64,000 nucleotides of DNA from Streptomyces sp. NBC_01241. Its GTDB lineage: Bacteria > Actinomycetota > Actinomycetes > Streptomycetales > Streptomycetaceae. A model generated the notes under the pieces. That model had not been told where the DNA came from, searched no databases, and saw nothing but the letters and a program-made list of their open reading frames with translations. How positions within the stretch are numbered: the first letter of the stretch is position 1; the number at the start of each line of letters is the position of its first letter. The position numbers and the translations under genes were made by a program. Below, in pieces: positions 36,555 to 44,390 of the stretch. The stretch spans positions 868,001-932,000 of the forward strand of contig NZ_CP108494.1 in assembly GCF_041435435.1 (NCBI RefSeq). Reading direction: 5' to 3'.

Positions 36555-37982
36555 ATGTCCGAGGCAGAACCACACCCGGCCGCACCCGCGTCAAGACCCG
36601 CGCTGCTGCGCTTCCTCGGCGGCGTCCGGACCGTCACCGGCAGCAAGTTCCTCATCGAGAGCGACCATGCCCGGGTCCTCCTGGACTGCGGCCTCTTCCA
36701 AGGCGTCGCGGACCTGCGCCGCCGCAACTGGGCGAAGCTGCCGTGTGACGCCTCATCCATTCACGCCGTGGTCATCACCCATGCCCACCTGGACCACTGC
36801 GGCTATCTGCCCCGACTGGTTCGACACGGCTTCCGGGGACCGATCCTGACGAGCGCCCACACCGCCCGGCTCGCCGAAATCGTGCTCCGTGACAGCGCGC
36901 GCCTCCAGATGGAGGCGGCCCAGCACGCCAACGAACACGGCTGGTCCAAACACCGGCCCGCCAGACCGCTCTACGACGAAACCGACGTCGATACCACCGT
37001 CAGGTTCTTCGACCCCGTCCCGGTCGGCAGCGAAGTCGAGATCATGGCCGGCACCCGGCTCACACTGCACCGCGGTGGACACATCCTCGGCTCGGCCTGG
37101 GCCCACCTGACCCTTGAGGACGGCCACACTCTCGCCGCCAGCGGCGACCTCGGCCGCCCCGGCCACCCACTGCTGCTGCCGGCGCAACCGTTCACCGGCG
37201 CCGACGTGCTACTGACGGAGTCGACGTACGGCGACCGTCGTCACGAACCCGAGAAAGCCCAGGCCGAATTCGCAGCCGTACTCACACGTACCCTTGCGCG
37301 CGGCGGTACCGCCGTCATCCCCGCCTTCGCGATCGACCGCACCGAGGTCGTCCTCCACGAACTCGCCGGGCTGCGCCACAAGGGGATCCTGCCGCAGTCC
37401 GTTCCCGTCTATGTGGACAGTCCCATGGCTCTGGCCGCACTCGACGTCTATCGCGACGCGCTGCGTGCGCATTCCTCCGAGATCCGGCCCGAGATTCTCG
37501 CCCGAGGCGAACAAGCGATCAGCCCTGCCCCGTTCCTGGCGGCCCGGACCGTCCAGGAGTCCATCGACATCAACAGCACGCCCGGTCCCGCCGTCATCGT
37601 GTCCTCGGCCGGCATGGCCACCGGCGGCCGGGTCCTGCACCACCTCCACCGGCTCCTGCCCAATCCACGCAATGCCGTCGTCATCGTCGGTTTCGCAGTC
37701 ACCGGCACCAGGGCCCGCGACCTCGTCGACGGTGCCCGCACACTCAAGATGTTCGGCGAGTACGTACCCGTACGCGCGGAGGTGGCCGACCTCCCGCACT
37801 TCTCGGCACACGCCGATGCCGACCAGATCATGGACTGGCTGCGCGGCGCCCCCGCACCGCGCACGACCTATGTGGTCCACGGCGAGGAGTCGTCGTCCGA
37901 TGCCCTGCGGGACCGGATCGACCGAGAGCTTGGCTGGACAGCGGTCGTACCCAGACCCGGAGAGGCCGTCCTGGTCCGCTGA
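36555..37982 (+). CDS. Metallo-beta-lactamase-fold protein with beta-CASP and RMMBL regions
   Basis: This 475-residue probable zinc-dependent RNA hydrolase resembles CPSF73/Ysh1-like and RNase J-related enzymes. The metal motif is [14 protein letters not shown] (near 76), with later ligands in GGHILGSAW (near 176), ASGDLGR (near 195) and the C-terminal HFSAHAD (near 416). The beta-CASP insert is at about 240-370, with [17 protein letters not shown] near 352. GAAGGGAGCG precedes ATG 36555. Streptomyces dormancy clusters contain MBL-fold genes, and an RNA-turnover role under stress would make sense, but the substrate is unknown. Confidence 0.85.
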   Translation: MSEAEPHPAAPASRPALLRFLGGVRTVTGSKFLIESDHARVLLDCGLFQGVADLRRRNWAKLPCDASSIHAVVITHAHLDHCGYLPRLVRHGFRGPILTSAHTARLAEIVLRDSARLQMEAAQHANEHGWSKHRPARPLYDETDVDTTVRFFDPVPVGSEVEIMAGTRLTLHRGGHILGSAWAHLTLEDGHTLAASGDLGRPGHPLLLPAQPFTGADVLLTESTYGDRRHEPEKAQAEFAAVLTRTLARGGTAVIPAFAIDRTEVVLHELAGLRHKGILPQSVPVYVDSPMALAALDVYRDALRAHSSEIRPEILARGEQAISPAPFLAARTVQESIDINSTPGPAVIVSSAGMATGGRVLHHLHRLLPNPRNAVVIVGFAVTGTRARDLVDGARTLKMFGEYVPVRAEVADLPHFSAHADADQIMDWLRGAPAPRTTYVVHGEESSSDALRDRIDRELGWTAVVPRPGEAVLVR

Positions 37983-38192
37983 CCGACTCCGGGCAGCTTG
38001 CGCGATCTGACACCACGAGGCTCTCTCGCAGCTCGTTCCCCCCAGCGCGAGGCTGCGAGTGAGGGACGGGAGGCACACCATGAACTCCATGGAGTCTCCG
38101 CTCGTCGCGGATTCGACGCCATGGCCGCATCTGACCTGCTCACCCCCACATCAGCAGTCGGCCGCTCACCCGCACCCATCGAGGAACCTGCC

Positions 38193-38846
38193 ATGACCTC
38201 CGCCCGGTACACCGTCGACGACGTCATGACGAAGAACGTCATCGCCATCACCCGTGACACGGAATTCAAGGAGATCGCCGCCTGCATGAAACAGTGGAAG
38301 GTCACCGCCGTGCCCGTCATCGAAGGCGAGGGCCACGTCGTCGGCGTCGTCTCCGAAGCCGACCTGCTCCCCAAGGAGGAATTCCACGGGCACAGGATGG
38401 GCTTGATCGAGCAGATGTACCGACCGGGGGACACCACCAAGGCCGGCGCGGTCCGGGCCGAGGAACTGATGACGAGTCCCGCCATCACGGTGAACCCTGA
38501 CGTGCCCCTCCCGCAGGCCGCCCGGCTGATGGCCGACCAGCGCGTCAAGCGCCTCCCGGTCGTCGACGCCGACGGCAACCTCAAGGGCATCGTCAGTCGC
38601 GCCGATCTCCTCAAGATCTTCCTGCGTCCCGACGACGACCTCGCCGCAGAAATACGCCACGAGGTCGTCGACCGGCTGTTCCCCGCCCCGCACCAAAACG
38701 TGAAGGTCAGCGTCACCCGCGGTGTGGCCACACTCACCGGTCGGATCCACGACGCCACCCTCATTCCCGTCGCCGCCCGCCTCGCTCAATCCGTGGAAGG
38801 CGTCGTCAACGTGGACTGCCGGCTCGAAAGCCAGGCATCCGCCTAG
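38193..38846 (+). CDS. CBS-pair protein with C-terminal BON domain
   Basis: This 217-residue protein has CBS 1 (about 8-60, VTAVPVIEGEGHVVGVVSEA), CBS 2 (about 94-148, VKRLPVVDADGNLKGIVSRA) and BON (about 160-214, VKVSVTRGVATLTGRIHD). ATG 38193 starts the similarity; the frame is open upstream but without family signal. It is the closest paralog of the protein at 11610. The 210-bp gap after the beta-CASP gene shows no clear palindrome. Confidence 0.87.
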   Translation: MTSARYTVDDVMTKNVIAITRDTEFKEIAACMKQWKVTAVPVIEGEGHVVGVVSEADLLPKEEFHGHRMGLIEQMYRPGDTTKAGAVRAEELMTSPAITVNPDVPLPQAARLMADQRVKRLPVVDADGNLKGIVSRADLLKIFLRPDDDLAAEIRHEVVDRLFPAPHQNVKVSVTRGVATLTGRIHDATLIPVAARLAQSVEGVVNVDCRLESQASA

Positions 38847-38920
38847 ACCTCGACGGTCCGGCATCCGCCTGGACAGGGAACGGATGTGGCCCTGCCAAAG
38901 GGCCATCCGGATCCGAGCGA

Positions 38921-38934
38921 GGGACGAACGGCCC
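38921..38934. promoter_or_regulatory. Island palindrome, 14-bp variant, upstream of the nitroreductase
   Basis: GGGACGAACGGCCC is the motif with a centre one base shorter, ending 70 bp before the nitroreductase start at 39005. A separate inverted sequence, GGCCCTGCCAAAGGGCC, lies at 38888. Confidence 0.5.
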
Positions 38935-39004
38935 ATACGTGCAGGGCGGCGATCCGCTTCATGCTGAAACCATCGACCATTCCCGACTCCCCGGGAGACC
39001 CACG

Positions 39005-40006
39005 ATGCTCACCAGAGCGCTCGACGACACCACACTGGCCGACCTCGTCGCCGATGCCACCGCCGCCCCGTCGATGCACAACGCCCAGCCCTGGCAGTTC
39101 CGCTACACCCGCGCCGGCCGCACCCTCACGCTCCGGGCGGACTTCGAGCGCGCCATGCCGGAGGCCGACCCCGCCACCCGCGCACTGCATGTGGGCTGCG
39201 GCGCGGCCCTGCTGAATCTGCGGGTGTCTGCCGCCCACCACGGCCTGGAGGCGGTCACCGCGCTGCTACCAGAACCGTCGGACCCGGCCGTACTGGCCAC
39301 CGTCCGTCTCGGCGTCCGCCCCCACGTTCCGCAGGAGTCCGCGGATGAAGCGCTCGCCGCTCTCCACCCCGCGATCCGGGACCGGCACACCAGCCGCTAC
39401 CCGTTCGACGAACGGGTCGTCCCCGAAGACGTCCGCGCAGACCTCGCCGGCGCGGCCCGTACCGAGGGCGCGGACTTCGCGTTCCTGACCCCGACCCATC
39501 TGGAGACCGTGCTCGAACTGATCCGGGACGCCGAGGGATACGACCGCGGGGACCCGGCACGGGAGGCGGAGCAGGAGCACTGGACCCGGAACACGAAGAC
39601 CGAGGCGCCCGTCGACGGAATCCCCGACTACGCCTTCGGCCCCCGCGACGCCTCCGAACACGCCACCACCCGCGACTTCGCGGGAACCCGGGTCATACCC
39701 GGCCGAGCCCGTGTCCTGTTCGAGAACCGGCCTCAACTGGCCCTGCTGAGCACCCCGGGCGACCGCCCCACGGACTGGCTGCACGCCGGTCAGGCCCTGG
39801 AACGCGTACTGCTCACCGCCACGCTCCACCAGGTGTCTGCCTCGTTCGCGACCCAGCCCCTCGAATGGCCCGACCTGCGATGGATCCTGCGCGACCCGGT
39901 CTACGGCACGGGACACCCGCAGATGATCATCCGTCTGGGATACGGGCCGAGCGGCCCACGCACACCGCGACGTCCCCTGGACCAGGTACTGACCATCGAA
40001 CCGTAG
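39005..40006 (+). CDS. Acg-family nitroreductase-like FMN protein
   Basis: This 333-residue protein of the Acg (Rv2032-like) group has an unusual nitroreductase fold in which the C-terminal half covers the FMN site. Typical segments are APSMHNAQPWQFRY near 21, ALHVGCGAALLNLRVSAAHHG near 61, and the C-terminal WLHAGQALERVLLTAT near 258 and HPQMIIRLGYGP near 311. ATG 39005 follows GGGAGACCCACG. Acg is one of the best known DosR-regulon members in mycobacteria and is thought to sequester flavin; here it is followed directly by a USP gene. Confidence 0.88.
   Translation: MLTRALDDTTLADLVADATAAPSMHNAQPWQFRYTRAGRTLTLRADFERAMPEADPATRALHVGCGAALLNLRVSAAHHGLEAVTALLPEPSDPAVLATVRLGVRPHVPQESADEALAALHPAIRDRHTSRYPFDERVVPEDVRADLAGAARTEGADFAFLTPTHLETVLELIRDAEGYDRGDPAREAEQEHWTRNTKTEAPVDGIPDYAFGPRDASEHATTRDFAGTRVIPGRARVLFENRPQLALLSTPGDRPTDWLHAGQALERVLLTATLHQVSASFATQPLEWPDLRWILRDPVYGTGHPQMIIRLGYGPSGPRTPRRPLDQVLTIEP
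39944..39957. promoter_or_regulatory. Island palindrome, 14-bp variant, inside the 3' end of the nitroreductase gene
   Basis: GGGCCGAGCGGCCC is a 14-bp variant located in coding sequence and ending 109 bp before the USP start at 40067. The same arrangement is seen before Hsp20 at 28133. Confidence 0.4.
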
Positions 40007-40066
40007 AAACCCGCACCGTATGCATCGAGACAGGCAGCCACCCGCACAGGAAAGGCGGTGGGAGCG

Positions 40067-40942
40067 ATGCAGCTCCCGATAGTCGTCGGAGTGGACGGAT
40101 CGGAGGGCAGTCTCCGTGCCCTGGACTGGGCCGCGGCGGAAGCGGCACGCTCACGGCGCCCCCTGCGCGTCGTCCACGCGTCGCTGTGGGAGCGCTACGA
40201 AGGCATGCGTCCCACCTTCGACACCGAGCGTCCGGCCGAGCAGGTCCTCGCCGAGCATCTCGTCGCGTCTGCACAGGAACGTGCGCAACGCCTCCATGCG
40301 GAGATGAGCGTGGTCGCCGACGTGCAGCCCGAAGACCCGGTGAACGCGCTGGTGCGCGAGAGCCATGAGGCAGCCCTGGTCGCCGTCGGCTCCCGCGGCC
40401 GCGGCCGGATCGCCGGGATGCTCCTGGGGTCCGTCAGCCTCGCCCTCGCGGGCCGGTCCCACTGCCCGGTTGTCGTGATCCCGGCGACCGCACCGAACGC
40501 TCAGCCGAAGCCGGGCCGCATCGTCGTCGGAATCGGCGACGCCGCAGGACCGTCGGCAGCCGCCCGTTTCGCACTCGCCCAGGCGACAGCGCGCCACGGC
40601 GAGCTGATCGCCGTACGCGCCTGGCGCTGCCCCGCCCACGAAGCTGCGGATCATCCGCTCCTCGCGGGCTCGCCCGCCTCCACGCACCGCCAACAGGCCG
40701 AGGAACACCTCGAAGACGTACTGGCGGTACTGGAGCGGACCGAGTCCGATGCCGTTGTCCACCGATCCGTGCTGCAGGGACCCGTGCATCAGGTACTGAT
40801 CGAAGAGGCCGAGGGCGCAGAACTTCTGGTCGTCGGTGCGCGCCATGCCGACGGCCGCCACGGGCTGCGCCCCGGTCCTGTGAATCACGCGGTGTTGCAC
40901 TATGCTCCCTGCCCCGTCGCCGTCGTCCCGGACACCCGCTGA
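40067..40942 (+). CDS. Universal stress protein, two UspA domains
   Basis: This 291-residue tandem Usp protein has domain 1 (LPIVVGVDGSEGSLRALDWA; loop VGSRGRGRIAGMLLGSVS) and domain 2 from about 149 (GRIVVGIGDAAGPSAAARFA), ending HAVLHYAPCPVAVVPDTR. ATG 40067 gives the family-typical start; a GTG at 40058 overlaps the purine-rich site. Very similar in plan to the USP at 8357 (EQVLAEHLVASAQERAQR against EQALADSIVETAAERARR). It lies just after the Acg nitroreductase and may also be read with it. Confidence 0.88.
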   Translation: MQLPIVVGVDGSEGSLRALDWAAAEAARSRRPLRVVHASLWERYEGMRPTFDTERPAEQVLAEHLVASAQERAQRLHAEMSVVADVQPEDPVNALVRESHEAALVAVGSRGRGRIAGMLLGSVSLALAGRSHCPVVVIPATAPNAQPKPGRIVVGIGDAAGPSAAARFALAQATARHGELIAVRAWRCPAHEAADHPLLAGSPASTHRQQAEEHLEDVLAVLERTESDAVVHRSVLQGPVHQVLIEEAEGAELLVVGARHADGRHGLRPGPVNHAVLHYAPCPVAVVPDTR

Positions 40943-40980
40943 GCGCGGCCGCGACACCGGCCCTCCGGGGGGCGCCTTCA

Positions 40981-41150
40981 TCAAGGGTGGGGAACGACGA
41001 CCGGGCAGTGCGCGTGGTGCAGGACAGTCGCCGACACGACCCGATGACGATCACGTCGGCGTCGGCGGTCGCTGCCACCAGCACCTCGGAAACGGATCCG
41101 GCACGAACGACGTGCTCGGTCACCGTGAGGTCCGGGAACTCCTTGCGTGA
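40981..41150 (-). pseudogene. Universal stress protein C-terminal remnant
   Basis: The minus strand reads KEFPDLTVTEHVVRAG and EVLVAATADADVIVIGS in one frame, then a shifted frame gives VVSATVLHHAHCPVVVPHP and a stop at 40981. The nucleotide-loop region between them is deleted or scrambled. Both pieces are standard USP C-terminal sequence. The 5' side runs into a tandem repeat at 41125-41209, and no start remains. Confidence 0.7.
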
Positions 41151-41209
41151 GGTCCGGGAACTCCGTGAGGTCCAGGAACTCCGTGCGTGAGGTCCCGGGA
41201 ACTCCGTGC
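41125..41209. repeat. Four-unit tandem repeat at the broken edge of a USP remnant
   Basis: Units 41125-41146, 41147-41164, 41165-41186 and 41187-41209, each based on GTGAGGTCCGGGAACTCC with a variable 0-4 base tail. On the minus strand the unit corresponds to the USP segment reading EFPDLT, so the repeat arose by slippage or duplication of USP coding sequence. Confidence 0.85.
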
Positions 41210-41265
41210 GTACGGGCTCGACGAGCCGGGCAGTCGTTGTCGTCTGAGTTGCGGACGCCGCTCTG

Positions 41266-41871
41266 CTAACGATTTCGGAACTGCTCGGACAGCTCGGCTT
41301 CCACCTCGTCCCACTCCTTCTCCCACCCCTTGCACCTGATGATGTCCACCAGCTTCGTGAAGACTTTCCACACTGCGATGAAAAGTCCCGTCGCCACTAC
41401 GAAAGACCCTGTTGCCGCCAACCATGCAGATGCAACGGCCTGACCGGGCGTCGCGGGTCCACTGCTGGTGGCCACGCCTTGAGCAGTGGTCCAGATCGGT
41501 ATCGTGGTGCCGGCCGGGCTCCCCGCCCAGACACTGACCACTGCCGTGCGCGCGGTACCGTCGGGCTGTGTCCACCGGACGGGGGCACGCACCGTTGTCT
41601 GCGCTCCGACAACTGCAGTGGGGCCGCCGGCGTCGGAAATGAGCCGTGCCTCAACCTTCCTCGTATCGGAGAGCGTGGCGGCATGACGAGTCTCAGCGTC
41701 ATGCACGGCACGGCCCGTGGCAGCCGATGCCAGGGGTGCCGCCAGTAGGAAGATCACGACCAAGAGCACCTTGCCCCAGCGCTGGATGCGATCCGAGGCA
41801 CGGATCGGCAGCCCCCGGGTGCTGGGCGCGCTGTGTCCTTGGCCTTCTCCAGGGGGCACTTCTTCAGTCAT
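41266..41871 (-). CDS. Rv1733c-like two-pass membrane protein
   Basis: This 201-residue protein has transmembrane helices at about 35-53 (VLLVVIFLLAAPLASAATG) and 147-168 (AWLAATGSFVVATGLFIAVWK), with an outside domain between them (VEARLISDAGG, VRWTQPDGTARTAVVSVWAG, IPIWTTAQG). This is the layout of the Rv1733c family, a DosR-regulon antigen of unknown function in mycobacteria. It is divergent from the XRE-PNPOx gene across a gap with an island palindrome 131 bp upstream. The charged C-terminal tail (WEKEWDEVEAELSEQF) should be cytoplasmic. Confidence 0.8.
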   Translation of the reverse strand: MTEEVPPGEGQGHSAPSTRGLPIRASDRIQRWGKVLLVVIFLLAAPLASAATGRAVHDAETRHAATLSDTRKVEARLISDAGGPTAVVGAQTTVRAPVRWTQPDGTARTAVVSVWAGSPAGTTIPIWTTAQGVATSSGPATPGQAVASAWLAATGSFVVATGLFIAVWKVFTKLVDIIRCKGWEKEWDEVEAELSEQFRNR

Positions 41872-42002
41872 GATCCGGCCTCATTCCCCTGCTGTACCGA
41901 CCCCTTGCCCGTAGTGCGTCGCGAACCTGTGGGCAGGAGCGCTTGCCACCATCCTGTACATCCTGTGTGGTCCGCGGCAGGGGCTGAGCGGGTCGCGGGA
42001 CC

Positions 42003-42016
42003 GGGCCGGTCGGCCC
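42003..42016. promoter_or_regulatory. Island palindrome, 14-bp variant
   Basis: GGGCCGGTCGGCCC, preceded by GGGACC. It lies 131 bp before the Rv1733c-like start (41871) and 114 bp before the XRE-PNPOx start (42131). The same 14-mer occurs at 47735. Confidence 0.5.
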
Positions 42017-42130
42017 AAGCGCCGTGCTGCCCGGTGGCACACGATGGAGTGGCGGAACAGCACGCAGAACAGCGACTGGCCCGGCCGCCGGACCGGACCG
42101 GACCCGGATCCCATGAAGGATGTGTGGAGC

Positions 42131-42862
42131 ATGGTGCACGGAGAAAGTCACTCATCGGACAGCGCGCCGGACGCATTCCCGCCGGGAGACCTGGGCCGCC
42201 GGGTGACGATGCGCCGCGAGCAGCTGCGGCTCAGCCGTGAGGAGGTGGCCGAGCGGGCCGGATCGGCGCCCGGATACGTCCAGTACGTCGAGGAGCGGCA
42301 GGCCACACCCGGCATCGGGTTTCTGCTGCGGCTGGCTCAGGCGCTGGAGACCACCGTGGCCGAGCTGACCGGCAGCACGACGGAGCTGCCGCCGGGCATC
42401 GGCCGCGCCGGCTATCACACCGAATTGCTCGAACTCGGCCCGCAGGAGTGCCGTCGGCTGTTGTCCACCCACGGAGTGGGCCGGATCGGTGTGACGACGG
42501 ACGACGGGCCGGCCATCCTGCCGGTCAACTACGTCGTCGATGGTGACCGGATCGCCTATCGCTGTGCCCCCAACACGCTGCCGGCCACCGCGTCGGACCA
42601 CCCGGTGGCCTTCGAGGTGGATCACATCGACGAGGCGCTGAGCCAGGGGTGGAGCGTACTTCTCGCCGGTACGGCGGCGACCGTCACCGATCCCGAAGCC
42701 TCACGCAGGTTGGACGAACTCGCCTACACCACTCCGTGGGCGGGCGGTCCACGGAATGTATGGATAACCATCACCCCCACCCGCATGACCGGGCGCCGCA
42801 TTCGTGTGCTCGACAGCCACGCCGCGCCGACCAGTGCTGGACCCCGAGATCCCTCGATGTGA
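42131..42862 (+). CDS. XRE helix-turn-helix fused to a PNPOx-like flavin/F420-type domain
   Basis: In this 243-residue protein, residues about 21-80 form a Cro/C1-type DNA-binding domain (LRLSREEVAERAGSAPGYVQ; IGFLLRLAQALETTVAEL). Residues about 100-230 form a pyridoxamine 5'-phosphate oxidase-like split barrel (CRRLLSTHGVGRIGVTTDDG, AILPVNYVVDGDRIAYR, VAFEVDHIDEALSQGWSVLL). The fusion suggests a regulator whose DNA binding depends on a bound flavin or related cofactor. ATG 42131 is preferred (GGAG just upstream); ATG 42113 is an alternative. It sits between the Rv1733c-like gene and the cNMP gene that leads into the two-component system. Confidence 0.83.
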   Translation: MVHGESHSSDSAPDAFPPGDLGRRVTMRREQLRLSREEVAERAGSAPGYVQYVEERQATPGIGFLLRLAQALETTVAELTGSTTELPPGIGRAGYHTELLELGPQECRRLLSTHGVGRIGVTTDDGPAILPVNYVVDGDRIAYRCAPNTLPATASDHPVAFEVDHIDEALSQGWSVLLAGTAATVTDPEASRRLDELAYTTPWAGGPRNVWITITPTRMTGRRIRVLDSHAAPTSAGPRDPSM

Positions 42863-42940
42863 CGCCACGGATCGGTCCACGGCAGGGTCCAGGCGCACGA
42901 TGTCGCGGGTTCCGGCCCACCGACCCACGGCGTACCGGCC

Positions 42941-43032
42941 CGGTGTGCACCCCGTAGGGCACCACGGGGCACGCCCGAGCGCCCCTCCGAAAGCGCGCAC
43001 ATCGTTCAGAGCAGGCGGTCGGGTGCACACCG
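42941..43032. repeat. Inverted repeat upstream of the third cNMP-domain gene
   Basis: CGGTGTGCACCC (42941-42952) is repeated in inverse as GGGTGCACACCG (43021-43032), with 68 bp between. The right arm ends 21 bp before the start codon at 43054, so it could be an operator pair or a long-range hairpin in the leader. Confidence 0.6.
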
Positions 43033-43053
43033 TCGGCCAGGAACGGAGGTTCC

Positions 43054-43515
43054 ATGTCAACGGCCAGGAGTCTGTTCGACGTGATCCCGCCCGAGAGCCG
43101 GGCCCGTTTGTTCGACGAGGCGGCCCATGAAGTGCCGCTGGTCCTCGACGCACGGCTCTTCGAGGAAGGCAGAAGGGCCGACCGCTTCTGGGTCATCCGC
43201 TCCGGACGGGTCGAGGTCGACCTCCATGTGCCCGGGCGCCGTGCGGCGGTCATCGAGACACTGGGACAGGACGATCTGCTGGGCTGGTCCTGGCTGTTCC
43301 CCCCGCACGTGTGGCACCTGGGTGCGCACGTGATCCAGGCGGGACAGGCCGTGGAATTCGATGCCGCTGCCGTCCGCTCGCTGTGCGAGGCCGATGCGGT
43401 GCTGGGCCGGGCGGTCTACAAGTACGTCGCCGAGACGGTGGCGGAGCGACTGTACGGGACACGGAATAGGCTGCTGCAGCTGTACGGTCCCCGGGCCGAG
43501 GCCTCCGAAGACTGA
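43054..43515 (+). CDS. Stand-alone cyclic-nucleotide-binding-fold protein
   Basis: This 153-residue protein is the third cNMP-fold protein of the window, again without a DNA-binding domain. It shares RLFEEGRRADRFWVIRSGRV and QDDLLGWSWLFPPHVWHLGA with the proteins at 1151 and 11106, and again lacks the Arg-Ala cassette of cAMP-binding domains. GGAGGTTCC precedes ATG 43054. It lies directly upstream of, and in the same direction as, the response regulator gene but is separated from it by 110 bp holding an exact island palindrome. Confidence 0.85.
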   Translation: MSTARSLFDVIPPESRARLFDEAAHEVPLVLDARLFEEGRRADRFWVIRSGRVEVDLHVPGRRAAVIETLGQDDLLGWSWLFPPHVWHLGAHVIQAGQAVEFDAAAVRSLCEADAVLGRAVYKYVAETVAERLYGTRNRLLQLYGPRAEASED

Positions 43516-43529
43516 ACGGTCCGGGGCAT

Positions 43530-43544
43530 GGGACCGTTCGGCCC
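43530..43544. promoter_or_regulatory. Island palindrome, exact match, upstream of the response regulator
   Basis: GGGACCGTTCGGCCC is an exact match ending 81 bp before the start of the DevR/OsdR-type regulator at 43626. Autoregulation is the simplest reading. Confidence 0.65.
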
Positions 43545-43625
43545 TGGTGAGTTCCTCCTGCGCCAACCCACTATGAACGAGGCGGGACTGGGACTGCGCC
43601 ACCCTTGACAGCGAGGAGGGCCACC

Positions 43626-44330
43626 ATGAGCGACGAGAGAGAGTTCTCGGCTCAGAATCCGATCCGCGTGTTCCTGCTGGACGACCACGAGGTCGTCAGG
43701 CGCGGCGTGCAGGACCTTCTCGACGCGGAACCCGACATCCAGGTCGTCGGCGATGCCGGTACAGCCGATCACGCACTGGCCCGCGGCCCGGCGCTCCGCC
43801 CCGACGTGGCGATTCTCGACGTGCGGCTGCCGGACGGTGATGGGATCACGGTCTGCCGTGAGCTGCGCTCGCGGATGCCGGAACTGGCCTGCCTCATGCT
43901 CACCTCGTTCGACGACGACGAAGCACTGCTCGACGCCATCATGGCCGGCGCGGCCGGCTACGTACTCAAGGAGATCAAGGGTGCGGACCTCGTCACCGCC
44001 GTCCGCACCCTGGCTTCCGGGCGCTCGACCCTCGACCCGTCGACCACGGCACGGCTGATGAACAGCCTGCGCGAGGAGGAATCCGGCACCGGCCCCGAGG
44101 AGGACGACGCGCTGTCCGGGCTGTCCCCGCGGGAGAAGGACGTCCTCGCGCTGATCGGTGAAGGACTGACCAACAGCCAGATCGGCAAACGCCTCTATCT
44201 GTCGGAGAAGACGGTCAAGAACCACATCTCCCGTCTGCTGGCCAAGCTCGGTGTCGAGCGCCGCATCCAGGCGGCCGTGATCGCCGCGCACGCCACGGAA
44301 CCCTCCCCGCCCGGCGCCGGACACCATTAG
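43626..44330 (+). CDS. osdR: NarL/LuxR-type response regulator, DevR/DosR/OsdR-like
   Basis: This 234-residue regulator has a receiver domain at about 13-130 with acidic pocket residues in [12 protein letters not shown], phosphoacceptor Asp65 ([13 protein letters not shown]), the conserved Thr in [10 protein letters not shown] and Lys in [10 protein letters not shown] LuxR-type helix-turn-helix lies at about 160-225; its recognition region [20 protein letters not shown] and [18 protein letters not shown] strongly resemble mycobacterial DosR. ATG 43626 follows GCGAGGAGGGCC. It is convergent with the sensor kinase gene 60 bp away. By homology it should activate a hypoxia/dormancy regulon, and the palindromes of this window are its likely sites. 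The symbol is given by similarity. Confidence 0.88.
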   Translation: MSDEREFSAQNPIRVFLLDDHEVVRRGVQDLLDAEPDIQVVGDAGTADHALARGPALRPDVAILDVRLPDGDGITVCRELRSRMPELACLMLTSFDDDEALLDAIMAGAAGYVLKEIKGADLVTAVRTLASGRSTLDPSTTARLMNSLREEESGTGPEEDDALSGLSPREKDVLALIGEGLTNSQIGKRLYLSEKTVKNHISRLLAKLGVERRIQAAVIAAHATEPSPPGAGHH

Positions 44331-44390
44331 ATCTGTCCGCACCGCCTCTCGAAACCGTGCGGCGCACCACGAGGCGCCCCGGTGTCGGCA

